The notes beneath the pieces were generated by a model, which ran no database searches, was not told the origin of the DNA, and saw nothing but the letters and a program-made list of their open reading frames with translations. Shown here one piece after another: positions 9,139 through 17,844 of a DNA stretch of 64,000 bases (its first letter is position 1; each line of letters opens with the position of its first letter). Source of the DNA: Sphingomonas dokdonensis (GTDB lineage Bacteria > Pseudomonadota > Alphaproteobacteria > Sphingomonadales > Sphingomonadaceae); assembly GCF_002197685.1 (NCBI RefSeq), contig NZ_NBBI01000002.1:124001-188000 (forward strand), in the 5' to 3' direction. The translations under genes and the position numbers were made by a program.

Positions 9139-9336
9139 TTACTTGGCCAGGCTCAGCAGCGCGTTCACGATGGCGTTGAACATCGTGTCCACGCCAAGGA
9201 AGAAGAGCGCCAGGATCGTCGTCATGATCATCACCATGACGCCGGTCATGATCGTCTCGCGCCGGGTCGGCCAGACGACCTTCTTGGTCTCGGCGCGAAC
9301 CTGGTTGATGAATTCGATCGGGGACGTCTTCGCCAC
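9139..9336 (-). CDS. secE: Preprotein translocase subunit SecE
   Basis: Small 65-residue single-span subunit of the SecYEG channel. The amphipathic segment INQVRAETKKVVWPTRRET is the family signature and is followed by one transmembrane helix (about 31-60). Length is typical of alphaproteobacterial SecE with only one span. The start is GTG at 9336. It is upstream of nusG; transcription may begin upstream of tRNA-Trp, with the lipoprotein gene lying between. Confidence 0.96.
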   Translation of the reverse strand: MAKTSPIEFINQVRAETKKVVWPTRRETIMTGVMVMIMTTILALFFLGVDTMFNAIVNALLSLAK

Positions 9337-9509
9337 GTGCCTTGCCTTTTAATCGTTCGAACCGGAAGCGGGGGCATGCCCTCTCTACCGCTTCCCTGGA
9401 GAAGGGAACCGGTGAAACGGCCGTCCGCGCTGTCGGATGCGACCGGCGAGATAGCGCCGCACCGGCCCAAGAGCAAGGGTGGAGCCGCTTTCGCGCGCAA
9501 TCCCGTGCC

Positions 9510-9992
9510 TTATTGGCGGATCATTTCCACTTGGGTGTCGCGGATCTTGGGGGCGCCGCGCTCGGTGTCGAAATCGCACACCCGGTCGTCCACCACCTCC
9601 AGCACGCTCTTGCCCGGCTCGGCGGGATTGCCGGTCACCACCTTGACCGGGCAGCGCCAGGCGAGGTTGAAGACCTTGCCCCATTGCTCGCCGCGCGCCT
9701 CGGCATAAGCGTAGCAGGTTTCGCCGACCATCTCCGCGCCGGCAAAGCGGTATTTGCCGTCGTCCACCAGCTGCCGGATCACGCCCCCGCCATAATCGCG
9801 TCCTTCCGGCGTGGAAACGAACGCGGCGCGCAGCGAGCTGTTGCCGCTCTCGCTCGCGGTGGTCAGCCCTTCGCAAGTCGCGATGTCGGGGTTTGCGGCT
9901 TCCTCGGTCGCGGCGACGGGCGTGCTGCCAGGCGCCGAGTCGCAGCCGGCGAGGACAAGCGCGACGGCAACGATATGTGACGATGCTTTCAT
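9510..9992 (-). CDS. Predicted lipoprotein of unknown function
   Basis: A 160-residue exported protein with a clear lipobox: LVLAGC places the lipidated cysteine at about residue 17. The mature part has four more cysteines (in TCEG, TCYAYA, WRCPVK, VCDFDT), enough for two disulfides, and a well-folded-looking mixed sequence. No family recognised. It sits between tRNA-Trp and secE, an insertion in a usually tight cluster, leaving 173 bp before secE. The plain ATG start at 9992 directly precedes the signal peptide. Confidence 0.75.
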   Translation of the reverse strand: MKASSHIVAVALVLAGCDSAPGSTPVAATEEAANPDIATCEGLTTASESGNSSLRAAFVSTPEGRDYGGGVIRQLVDDGKYRFAGAEMVGETCYAYAEARGEQWGKVFNLAWRCPVKVVTGNPAEPGKSVLEVVDDRVCDFDTERGAPKIRDTQVEMIRQ

Positions 9993-10073
9993 TCGGCTTT
10001 CCGGTCAGGTGAGGATGGAAGAGCACTGACCCGCGGCGCAAAAGCAGGCCAGTCGGCCGCACCGCGAAGAAAC

Positions 10074-10150
10074 TGGCAGGGGAGCTCGGATTCGAACCGA
10101 GGGCCTTCGGTTTTGGAGACCGACGCTCTAACCAGCTGAGCTACACCCCT
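10074..10150 (-). tRNA. tRNA-Trp (anticodon CCA)
   Basis: 77 nt with encoded CCA end. Anticodon stem TCGGT/ACCGA closes loop CTCCAAA, anticodon CCA. The T arm is CTCGG-TTCGAAT-CCGAG and the D stem GCTC/GAGC. The acceptor stem pairs AGGGGTG with CTCCCCT, leaving a U-U mismatch at position 6:67. Its position upstream of secE-nusG is common in proteobacteria. Confidence 0.95.
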
Positions 10151-10187
10151 GCAGCGGCACCGCCCTTAGCGGCGGCGCGCGCGCTGA

Positions 10188-12536
10188 TCAAGCGGCGCGA
10201 ATGGCCGTTTTCGTGTGTAGGGCGATGGCGCGCGCCTCGGCAACCGGCAGCGGGCGCCCGAAATGATACCCCTGGATCTTGGAACAGCCCAGCATGCGGG
10301 TGAGCGCCAGTTCGTCCGCGGTTTCGACGCCCTCCGCCGTGGTGGCCATGCCCAGGCTGTTCGCCAGCGCAACGACGGCGCGGATGATCGCCAGCGCTTC
10401 GGGCACACCACGCGACGCGCTGGTCACGAAGCTGCGGTCGATCTTGATCGTCGAAAAGCGCGTGCGAGACAGGTAACCGAGCGAGGAATAGCCGGTGCCG
10501 AAATCGTCGAGGCTCAGCCGCACGCCCAGCTCCAGCATCCGCTCCAGCGCCTGCACCGCGCCGGTCGCCTCGCGCATGAAGACGCTTTCGGTGACCTCCA
10601 GCTCCAGCCGGTGCGGCGCCAGCCCGCTCGCCGACAGCGACTTGGCGACGACCGATGCGAAATTGGGATTGTGCAATTGTTCGGGCGACACGTTCACCGC
10701 GACGCGCACGTCCTCGGGCCAACCGGCCGCTTCCGCGCACGCGGTACGTACCACCCATTCGCCGATCGGACCGATCAGCCGCGTTTCCTCGGCGATCGGG
10801 ATGAACTTGGCGGGCGAGATCGGCCCATGCTCCGGGCTGTTCCAGCGCAGCAGCGCCTCGAACCCGACGAGCCGCTCGCTCCCGGCATCCACCACTGGCT
10901 GATAATCGAGATGCAGCTCGCCCTTTTCCAGCGCCTTGCGCAGCGCCATTTCGAGCACGCGCCGCTCCTCCGCGTCGACGTGCAGCTGCGGCTCGTACGC
11001 ATGGAACACGCCGCCGCCGGCATCCTTGGATCGGTACAGCGCCAGATCGGCCGAACGGACCAATGTCTCCGCGGTGCGCCCGTCGCGCGGCGAGGTGGCG
11101 ACGCCGACCGACGCGCCGATGTACAGCGTGTGCTGGTCCACCTCATAGGGGCGTGACAGCGTTTCGATGATCCGCTGCGCCAGCCGCTCGACGCGGCTCG
11201 CATCGGTGGCATCGTTCATCACCACCGCGAATTCGTCGCCGCCCAGCCGGCCGATCAGCTCGTTGTCGGTGATCAGCTCCGCCAGTCGCTCCGAAACCCG
11301 CCCGAGCAGCCGGTCGCCGATTGGATGGCCGAGCGTGTCGTTCACCGCCTTGAAGCGATCGAGGTCTATCATCATGAACGCCGCGCGCGTGCCCCAACGC
11401 TCCGCCTCCGCGAGCGCGCGGCCCAATGCCTCGTTGACGAACAGTCGATTGGGCAGCCCCGTCAGCGCATCGAACCGCGCCATGCGGTTGATCTTGTCCG
11501 CCGAGGCGCGCTGCTCGGTCACGTCCGAGCCCACGCCGCGAAAGCCGACATATTGGCCGCGATCGTCGAGTCGCGGATTGGCGGTGATCTCCCACCAGCG
11601 CTGCTCGCCGTTCACCACCAGCGGCAGCGACAGATCGCGAAACGCCTCGCGCCGCTTCAGCTTGTCCGCCAGCAGCCGCAGCGCCGGCGCGAAATCGCCC
11701 GTTTCCCAGCTTGCCCCGGCCAGCGCCTGCAGCACCGGCATCCCCTCCAGCCGCTCGGGCGTGCTGCCCAGCGCATGCGCGAGCCGCGGCGTCACCTTGC
11801 ACAGGCGGCGCTGCGAATCGGTTTCCCACAGCCAATCGGCCCCACTGTCCTCGAATTCGCCGAGCAGCAGGCTCACCGTTTCGTGGCTGTCCGACAGGTT
11901 CATCTCGAATGCGCGCAGCGCCAGCAGCACGCGCGCACGGGCAAGGCAGGTCGCGGCCATCAACCCGCCGAGCGCGAGCGTGGCGCCGGCGGCAAGCCAT
12001 TGCTGTTCCAGCGCCAGCAGCAGCGCCGCGGCAAAGGTCACCCCGCCGATGAACGCCAGCGCCGCCAGCACCAGCGGCGCCATGGCAAGCGCCGCCGCGG
12101 CCATCAGCACCGCCAGGATCATCCACAGGTTGAATGTCGATCCCGGCGTCAGCGCGGCAAACACCAGCGGGGGGAAGCTCCACATGGTGGCAAGCGCCAA
12201 TCCCTCCAGCGCCGTATCGCGCAGGTCCTGCAGCGAGGCCGCGCCTTCCGCCAGATGCGCGGTGCGCAGCCGGCGCAGCGCCACCACCGCAGCGACGACG
12301 GTCAGGCCGGCAAACCAGCCCGCCAGCCACAGGGCCGGCACGCGGTCGCCGAACAGCGCAACCACCGCCACGCCGCCGAACAGGTTGGCGGCGAGCACGA
12401 ATGGCGCAAGCCGCCGCCCGGCAAACAACTGAGTCGCGCGCAGACGACCCCAGAAAACCGGATCGTCGCCGTCACGTATGCCGAGCAATTGCCCGAGCAG
12501 AATCGGCATGGGGCGTTGGATGGACGGTGAGTTCAC
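10188..12536 (-). CDS. Membrane GGDEF-EAL protein (cyclic-di-GMP turnover)
   Basis: A 782-residue signalling enzyme. The N-terminal part (about 40-210) has several hydrophobic helices, possibly a membrane sensor. A PAS-like domain follows (about 225-345; SDWLWETD-type opening and GFRGVGSDVTEQ end). The diguanylate cyclase domain has RLGGDEF (432-436) intact, with no RxxD inhibitory site just before it (LITD instead). The EAL phosphodiesterase domain keeps FEALLRW (560-562), NVSPEQL and DDFGTGYSSL, so both activities may be functional. The start is GTG at 12536; an in-frame ATG at 12509 is an alternative. No partner gene adjoins it. Confidence 0.93.
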   Translation of the reverse strand: MNSPSIQRPMPILLGQLLGIRDGDDPVFWGRLRATQLFAGRRLAPFVLAANLFGGVAVVALFGDRVPALWLAGWFAGLTVVAAVVALRRLRTAHLAEGAASLQDLRDTALEGLALATMWSFPPLVFAALTPGSTFNLWMILAVLMAAAALAMAPLVLAALAFIGGVTFAAALLLALEQQWLAAGATLALGGLMAATCLARARVLLALRAFEMNLSDSHETVSLLLGEFEDSGADWLWETDSQRRLCKVTPRLAHALGSTPERLEGMPVLQALAGASWETGDFAPALRLLADKLKRREAFRDLSLPLVVNGEQRWWEITANPRLDDRGQYVGFRGVGSDVTEQRASADKINRMARFDALTGLPNRLFVNEALGRALAEAERWGTRAAFMMIDLDRFKAVNDTLGHPIGDRLLGRVSERLAELITDNELIGRLGGDEFAVVMNDATDASRVERLAQRIIETLSRPYEVDQHTLYIGASVGVATSPRDGRTAETLVRSADLALYRSKDAGGGVFHAYEPQLHVDAEERRVLEMALRKALEKGELHLDYQPVVDAGSERLVGFEALLRWNSPEHGPISPAKFIPIAEETRLIGPIGEWVVRTACAEAAGWPEDVRVAVNVSPEQLHNPNFASVVAKSLSASGLAPHRLELEVTESVFMREATGAVQALERMLELGVRLSLDDFGTGYSSLGYLSRTRFSTIKIDRSFVTSASRGVPEALAIIRAVVALANSLGMATTAEGVETADELALTRMLGCSKIQGYHFGRPLPVAEARAIALHTKTAIRAA

Positions 12537-12631
12537 GAACGCAGGTTATGCCAGACGATCCTTTACTGATCGTTGCGTTCTACGGGTTCTTCCGCACCAA
12601 ATCGAATACGTTTTGCTAATTATTTGTTTGA

Positions 12632-13543
12632 TCAGGTCGCGGGCGCCAGGGCGAAGGTCAGGCGCGGCACGTGAACCACCACCGCGCCCGCACGCGAGTC
12701 TTCGCGGGCGATCGACCATTGATGCAGGGTGGAGCCAACCAATGTGCCGCGGATCGGATCGCGTCCGTAATCGGTGGCCGAAACGCTTACCGGCGCGCCG
12801 GCAAGCGCCGCGTCTTCCGGCAACACCGTCGCTTCATCCGGCGATGCGTCATGCGCGGCCGCGATCGCCTCTTCGCGAGTCGCGGCGCTGCGGGTGCCGT
12901 GACCGATGGCCCGCACGCGATCGTACCAGGCGCCAAGCCCCGGCAGATCCTCGAACGCCGCTGCGCCGGGCGCATGGAAAGAGCGGACGAACCACAGATT
13001 GTAATAACAGGTCGCGTCGATCAGCCCCGGCTGGTCGCCAGACAGGAATGCGCGGCCATCCGCCAGTTGCTCGCTGATCAGCGCGGCATGCGCGCGCAGC
13101 TGCCCCGCCATATGCGGCACGGCGGCGCGCATTGCGGCGGGGTCGAACGGCTGACCGCTCAATTGCTCGCGGTCCTTCTTGAAGGCGGGATCGACCGCGT
13201 CGCCCAGCCCGCCAAAGATCACCGCCACCGCCGCCTGGAAGAACGACCGGTCGGTCCATTGCGCCAGCGCATGGTCGATCCCCGCCGTGCCGCTGGGAAA
13301 CAGCGTGCGCTCGGGAAAGCGGCGTTCCAGCTCGCGCACGATCAGCACGCTGTCGCAATAGATGTCGGCGCCGATCTGCATCACCGGGATACGGCGATAC
13401 GCGCCGGTCAGCGCCAGCAGGTCCGGCTTGGGCATGATCACCGGCTGATCGACCGCCGCCCAGGAAAGCTGCTTGATGCCAAGGCAGATGCGCACCTTCT
13501 CGGAGAAGGGCGAGCTGTCATATTGGTGCAGAAGGATCGTCAT
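12632..13543 (-). CDS. Glutathione S-transferase family protein with C-terminal extension
   Basis: A 303-residue protein. The N-terminus (HQYDSSPFSEKVRICLGI and later YRRIPVMQIGADIYCDS) is a thioredoxin-like GST fold with the cis-Pro in RIPVMQ. A helical C-terminal domain follows with FLSGDQPGLIDATCYYNL, the usual N-capping D region. About 80 more residues extend past the normal GST end (near residue 220) and look beta-rich, so the protein is longer than a typical 200-230 aa GST. A GGAGGGG ribosome site supports the ATG at 13543. Substrate unknown. Confidence 0.82.
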   Translation of the reverse strand: MTILLHQYDSSPFSEKVRICLGIKQLSWAAVDQPVIMPKPDLLALTGAYRRIPVMQIGADIYCDSVLIVRELERRFPERTLFPSGTAGIDHALAQWTDRSFFQAAVAVIFGGLGDAVDPAFKKDREQLSGQPFDPAAMRAAVPHMAGQLRAHAALISEQLADGRAFLSGDQPGLIDATCYYNLWFVRSFHAPGAAAFEDLPGLGAWYDRVRAIGHGTRSAATREEAIAAAHDASPDEATVLPEDAALAGAPVSVSATDYGRDPIRGTLVGSTLHQWSIAREDSRAGAVVVHVPRLTFALAPAT

Positions 13544-13680
13544 GCGGCATTCCCCTCCCGATCGCGGGTCGTGCGGCCGCGTCGCAAAAGGGGTAGCGCA
13601 CCTGACAATTAAGTCGATCGTTTTCTTTGCTAAGTGCCGTTGCCTTTCGCTGACCCGCTTGCGACCATCGCGGACATGGA

Positions 13681-14859
13681 GTGTACCGCTTGATCCTGCT
13701 CATCGCCGCCGCCGCCGTCGCGATCCCGCAGCCCGCCGCCACCGTGCGCGTCGCATTCGACCGGGAACAGCAAACGGCGGTCGCCACCACCGGGTTCGCG
13801 GATGTCGCCGCGCGCCGTGCCGTCACCGCCGATGATCCCGTCCGGATCGCCTCCATCTCCAAGCTGGTAACGGCGATCGGCGTCATGCGGCTGGTGGAGC
13901 AGGGCAAGCTCGATCTCGACGCCGACGTTTCGGCGCAACTCGGCTGGCGACTGCGCAACCCCGCCTTTCCCGACACACCGATCACGCTGCGCCTGCTGCT
14001 GTCGCATCAGTCCAGCATCACCGATGCGGGCGGCTATCTGCTCGCGCTCGACGATCGCCTGCAGGAGAAGATGGCCGATCCCGCGGTGTGGGATCGGGAG
14101 CACGCGCCCGGCCGCTTCTTCCGCTACACCAATCTGAACTTTCCGGTGGTCGCCAGCATCATGGAGCGCGCCACCGGCGAACGCTTCGATCGGCTGATGC
14201 AGCGGCTGGTGCTCCAGCCGCTCGCGCTCGACGCCTGCTTCAACTGGGCGACGTGCAGCCCCGCGGCAAAGGCGCGTGCGGTGGTGCTGTACGATGGCGG
14301 CAAGGTGGTGCGCGACGATGCCGCCTTCGTCGCCGGTTGCCCGGTCACGCCGGCGAGCGACGGTTCGTGCGATCTCGCCACCTGGCGGCCGGGCGTGAAC
14401 GGCGCCCTGTTCTCGCCGCAGGGCGGCCTGCGGATCTCGATGCGCGGCCTCGCCAAGATTGGCCGCCTGCTGCTGAGCAACGGCACGGTGGACGGTGTGC
14501 GGCTGCTGTCACCCGCATCGATGGCGGCGCTCGCCACGCCCGAATGGACCTTCAACGGCAGCAACGGCGTGCAGAACGAGGAGGCGGAAAGCGGCGTGCA
14601 GCCCGGCGGGTTCAACTGCCGCTATGGCCTCGCCGTCAGCTTCACTGCCACCCCGCTGCCCGGCTGCCGCGACGATCCGATGGGTGATGGCCGCGGGCGG
14701 ATCGGCCATGCGGGCGAGGCTTATGGCCTGCGCTCGGGGCTGTGGGTCGATCGGGCGCGCGGCACCGGTGTCGCCTATTTCGCCACCAACGTTCCCGCCA
14801 CGCCCGGCACCCACTCGGCACTGAGTCGCACCGAAGAGCTGCTGGCGCAGGAGCCGTAA
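13681..14859 (+). CDS. Serine hydrolase of the beta-lactamase/class C family
   Basis: Exported 392-residue serine hydrolase related to class C beta-lactamases and D-Ala-D-Ala peptidases. The nucleophile motif SISK (58-61), the Tyr motif YTN (149-151) and an HAG near the C-terminus ([10 protein letters not shown]) correspond to SxxK, YxN and the KTG-equivalent HxG of the esterase/peptidase branch. A hydrophobic signal sequence ends near residue 20. The GTG at 13681 is given, but a TTG at 13690 sits 8 nt after a GGAG and may be the real start. Its substrate could be a cell-wall peptide or an ester; resistance is not implied. Confidence 0.83.
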   Translation: MYRLILLIAAAAVAIPQPAATVRVAFDREQQTAVATTGFADVAARRAVTADDPVRIASISKLVTAIGVMRLVEQGKLDLDADVSAQLGWRLRNPAFPDTPITLRLLLSHQSSITDAGGYLLALDDRLQEKMADPAVWDREHAPGRFFRYTNLNFPVVASIMERATGERFDRLMQRLVLQPLALDACFNWATCSPAAKARAVVLYDGGKVVRDDAAFVAGCPVTPASDGSCDLATWRPGVNGALFSPQGGLRISMRGLAKIGRLLLSNGTVDGVRLLSPASMAALATPEWTFNGSNGVQNEEAESGVQPGGFNCRYGLAVSFTATPLPGCRDDPMGDGRGRIGHAGEAYGLRSGLWVDRARGTGVAYFATNVPATPGTHSALSRTEELLAQEP

Positions 14860-14870
14860 GCCCCCGCCGC

Positions 14871-15974
14871 CTACATCAGCGGCTTGTCGATCCGGCGCAG
14901 CGCGCGCTCGAACAGCGAGATGGTGTGCGCGTGCAGCTGGTCGCCGATCGGCTTGGGCGTCAGCCCGGCACAGGCGCGCGCATGGCTGCCCTCCAGAATC
15001 GCGCCCAGCTTGAACGGCGCCAGCACCGTATACCAGCGCGCCTCCGCCGCCGTGCGGCCGGTGGCGGACAGATAGCGGTCGACGATCTCGCCCATCGTCG
15101 GAAAGCCGTCCCACGGCGTCACCGACACGCGCTGCTGCGGCTCGTCGGGGTCGCGCCACGTCGCGGTCAGCCAGCCGAGATCGAGCAGCGGGTCGCCGCG
15201 ACTCGCCAGCTCCCAGTCGACGATCGCCGCCAGCGCCGGCGAATCCGGCCGGTACATGACATTGGCGAGGTGATAGTCGCCGTGGATCAGCCCGGGCTTC
15301 ATGCTGGTCGGGCGGTTCGCCTCCAGCCAGGCGCAGATCGCGTCGACGTCGGGCAGGGCGGCATAGCCGGTCCAGCCTTCGAACTTGGCATAGCCGTCAA
15401 GCTGCGCGCGCCAGCGCGGCACCTGCCGCTCCAGCCAGCCGTCCAGCTTGCCCAGGTCGTCCAGCCCCGCCTCATGCGGATCGATCCGCGACAGCGCCAC
15501 CGCGCCATCAACGATCGCCTCGCCCATGCCGCGGCGCACCTCGGCGCTCCCGGCATGGAGCGGCGGCAGGCCAACGGTGGCGTTGAACCCGTCGATCGGC
15601 TCCATCAGGTAGAAGGCGGTGCCCAATACCGCCGGATCGCCCTCGCCGGCGATGAAGCCGGGATGCGGCACGTCCGATCCGGCCAGCGCGGCCAGCACCT
15701 TCATCTCGCGGCGCATCACCTCGTCGCTCTCGGGGCGCGGCCGGCGCGGCGGGCGGCGCAGCACATAGGGGCGGCCGGCGCGGGTGAAGCGAAGCAGGAT
15801 GTTCTGCGTGCCGCCGCCCAGCGTTTCGGCACCGTCGATCGGGCCGCTGCCCAGCCCCTTGCCGTCCATCCAGCGGGCGAGCGTATCGAGGTCGATCAGC
15901 TCCGCCCAGGCCTCGCGATCGTGCGCCAGTGCCGCCACTATCCTCTCCCGCTGATAAGTCGTTCGCTTTACCAT
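14871..15974 (-). CDS. APH-family phosphotransferase (ACAD10/11-like kinase)
   Basis: A 367-residue cytoplasmic kinase with the aminoglycoside-phosphotransferase fold. Visible are GGGTQNILLRF at the nucleotide loop, YVLRRPP with the ATP-binding Lys position replaced by Arg as in this subgroup, HGDYHLANVM (231-240, catalytic Asp233) and IVDWELASRGDPLLDLG (metal-binding Asp253). The layout resembles the kinase domain of ACAD10/ACAD11 and bacterial relatives that act in hydroxyacid catabolism, rather than drug resistance; this is inference. The ATG at 15974 was chosen because upstream sequence belongs to the divergent tetR gene. Confidence 0.85.
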   Translation of the reverse strand: MVKRTTYQRERIVAALAHDREAWAELIDLDTLARWMDGKGLGSGPIDGAETLGGGTQNILLRFTRAGRPYVLRRPPRRPRPESDEVMRREMKVLAALAGSDVPHPGFIAGEGDPAVLGTAFYLMEPIDGFNATVGLPPLHAGSAEVRRGMGEAIVDGAVALSRIDPHEAGLDDLGKLDGWLERQVPRWRAQLDGYAKFEGWTGYAALPDVDAICAWLEANRPTSMKPGLIHGDYHLANVMYRPDSPALAAIVDWELASRGDPLLDLGWLTATWRDPDEPQQRVSVTPWDGFPTMGEIVDRYLSATGRTAAEARWYTVLAPFKLGAILEGSHARACAGLTPKPIGDQLHAHTISLFERALRRIDKPLM

Positions 15975-16049
15975 AAGCGCCGCTCGATACGCGTCAATGT
16001 AAGCCGGGTGACTTGAACCGCGCGGCAGCATGGTCGATGCTCCCGCCGC

Positions 16050-16712
16050 ATGAACCTTGTGCGTCCCCAATCCGCCGGTCGCGGCGGCACCACCCGAAAC
16101 GAGCTGAAGCGCGCGGCGCGCCGGCTCTTCGCCGAACGCGGGATCGCCGCCGTCGGCATGCGCGAAATCGTCGAGGCCGCGGGGCAGCGCAACGCGGCGG
16201 CGGTGCATTATTACTTTGGCAGCAAGGACGATCTCTTGCGCGAACTGGTGGTCGAGGGGGCGGACCTGATCGACGAGGCGCGCATGCGGATGCTCGACGA
16301 GGCGGAGGCGCGCGGCGACCTGGCCTTGCGCGACGTGGTGCGCGCGCTCGTCATCCCCAATGCCGAACTGCAGGGCGAGACGGGAGAGGGCGACACCTAT
16401 TTCCGCTTCATGACCAGCATGCAGACCGAGCGGCGGCAGATGTTCGATGAATGGGCCGGCGGCGAGCACTCCGCGGGCTACGTGCGCTGCCTCACGCACT
16501 TCCACCGCCTGCTCGATCACCTGCCGCTGGCGCTCGTCAACCAGCGGCTGCTGTTTGCCGGGCTGTCGCTACGCACCTTGCTGGCCGGGCGTGAGGCGGC
16601 GCGCGATGCCGGTGTCGGCGCCGATCACCCCTATTGGGGCGAGGCGGTCGCGCTAGACGGCATGATCGATGCGGTGGAGGCGATCCTTACTGGTCCCGCC
16701 AGGCCAGCCTGA
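16050..16712 (+). CDS. TetR/AcrR family transcriptional regulator
   Basis: A 220-residue repressor-like protein. The N-terminal helix-turn-helix (about 15-62) has RAARRLFAERG, VGMREIVEAAG and the recognition-helix end AAVHYYFGSKDDLL. The C-terminal helical domain should bind a small ligand. It is divergent from the APH-like kinase with 75 bp between starts, the usual arrangement for a regulator and its target, so it may control that gene, perhaps in response to an acyl-CoA. Its 3' end overlaps the convergent acetyltransferase gene by 26 bp. Confidence 0.9.
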   Translation: MNLVRPQSAGRGGTTRNELKRAARRLFAERGIAAVGMREIVEAAGQRNAAAVHYYFGSKDDLLRELVVEGADLIDEARMRMLDEAEARGDLALRDVVRALVIPNAELQGETGEGDTYFRFMTSMQTERRQMFDEWAGGEHSAGYVRCLTHFHRLLDHLPLALVNQRLLFAGLSLRTLLAGREAARDAGVGADHPYWGEAVALDGMIDAVEAILTGPARPA

Positions 16713-17766
16713 CCGCCGGCGAGAGCAGCGCCGGCACGCCGGGCCGCAGCAGCAGCCAGTCGCGGATCACCGGCCCCGCCTCGGCGCCGATCGTGCGCTT
16801 GTAGCCGCTGTCCCCCGCGCCCCAATCGACGCGCGTGATGCCGCGCTCGATCGCGTGGACGAGATTGCGGTAATACAGCAGCTTGCCCGGCGAATGTTTG
16901 GCAAAGGCGGGATCGTAGCTGTTGGCGATCGCGTATTTCAGGTCGCCGGCATCGATGTCGAACGAGAATGCCGCCGGCCGTCCGTCGACCGTCAACAGCG
17001 CGGCGCGAAACATGTCGGCCAACACCGGGTCCGCCGCCGCCGCCCGCCAGAACGCGCCGTGGCCGGCCCGCGTGAACTTCGCGTCGCGCCCATCGGTGCG
17101 GCTCGCAATCCAGCTCGCCCATTCCACATTCGCCAGATCGTCGAACGCCTCGGGCCAGGCATCGCCCGACAGGAACGACCAGTGCAGCGTGCCATGCTCG
17201 GCCAGATGCTTTTCGTGGAAGCGGTTTTTGCGCAGCGTCGAATTGCGCGGCCAGGTGCCGGCCGATTGCGCCGCCGCCATGTCGAGCAGGAAGCTGGTCG
17301 CGACCGTGCGGCTCACGGTCTTCCACCCGCGCGCACGCGCCGCAGCGATCAGCGGTGCGGCGGAAGCGTCGCCATCATAGACCGGCCCGATGCGCAGCAC
17401 GGTGACAGATCGCGCCAATTCGTCCAGCGCCGCGCCCAAGGCCGCGTCACCTGCATTCGCGGCCAAAGGGAAGCTGCGGAACGGCCAGAAACATCCCGGT
17501 ACCGATGCCAAACCGGCCAAAACAGGGCCGGTGAATCGCAGCGGCAAGGCAAGCACCGCCCGCTCGCCCTCGCTGGCGATCAGCGTCTTCGCCCGCCCGC
17601 CATAAACCTGCAACGCGGCATCGAACCACGCCCTGCGAAGGAAGCCATGGCTCGCCGGTGCCGCCTCCGCCACCCCGTCGATCAGCGGGGAAAGCCCCGT
17701 CACCAACGCAGCGCGCGGGGTGCCGCTCAGGCTGGACAGCGCGCTTGGTGACAGATGTCTCGACAT
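16687..17766 (-). CDS. FemAB/BioF2-like GNAT acyltransferase
   Basis: A 359-residue cytoplasmic protein with two GNAT-like halves. The C-terminal half has RKNRFHEKHLAEHG followed by AFSFDIDAGDLKYAIANSYDPAFAKHSPGKLLYYRNL, the pattern of the Acetyltransf_6 (BioF2-like) group, in which a shared substrate pocket sits between the domains. Related proteins transfer acyl or aminoacyl groups in envelope or polysaccharide synthesis. The exact reaction is unknown. The ATG at 17766 lies 78 bp from the divergent DUF2721 gene. Confidence 0.8.
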   Translation of the reverse strand: MSRHLSPSALSSLSGTPRAALVTGLSPLIDGVAEAAPASHGFLRRAWFDAALQVYGGRAKTLIASEGERAVLALPLRFTGPVLAGLASVPGCFWPFRSFPLAANAGDAALGAALDELARSVTVLRIGPVYDGDASAAPLIAAARARGWKTVSRTVATSFLLDMAAAQSAGTWPRNSTLRKNRFHEKHLAEHGTLHWSFLSGDAWPEAFDDLANVEWASWIASRTDGRDAKFTRAGHGAFWRAAAADPVLADMFRAALLTVDGRPAAFSFDIDAGDLKYAIANSYDPAFAKHSPGKLLYYRNLVHAIERGITRVDWGAGDSGYKRTIGAEAGPVIRDWLLLRPGVPALLSPAVRLAWRDQ

Positions 17767-17844
17767 GCGCCGCCCTTAACCCAAATTCCGTTACCAGCAC
17801 CTTGCAACTTGTTGCCGCAATCCAATCGCACCACATGGTCCCGA

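Noticed and set aside
13681-14859. Beta-lactam resistance gene
   Set aside because: Motifs fit the serine hydrolase/peptidase branch in general, and nothing indicates beta-lactamase function.
15952-16049. TTGACG-type -35 in the APH/TetR gap
   Set aside because: The matching -10 would fall on or after the start codon of the kinase gene.
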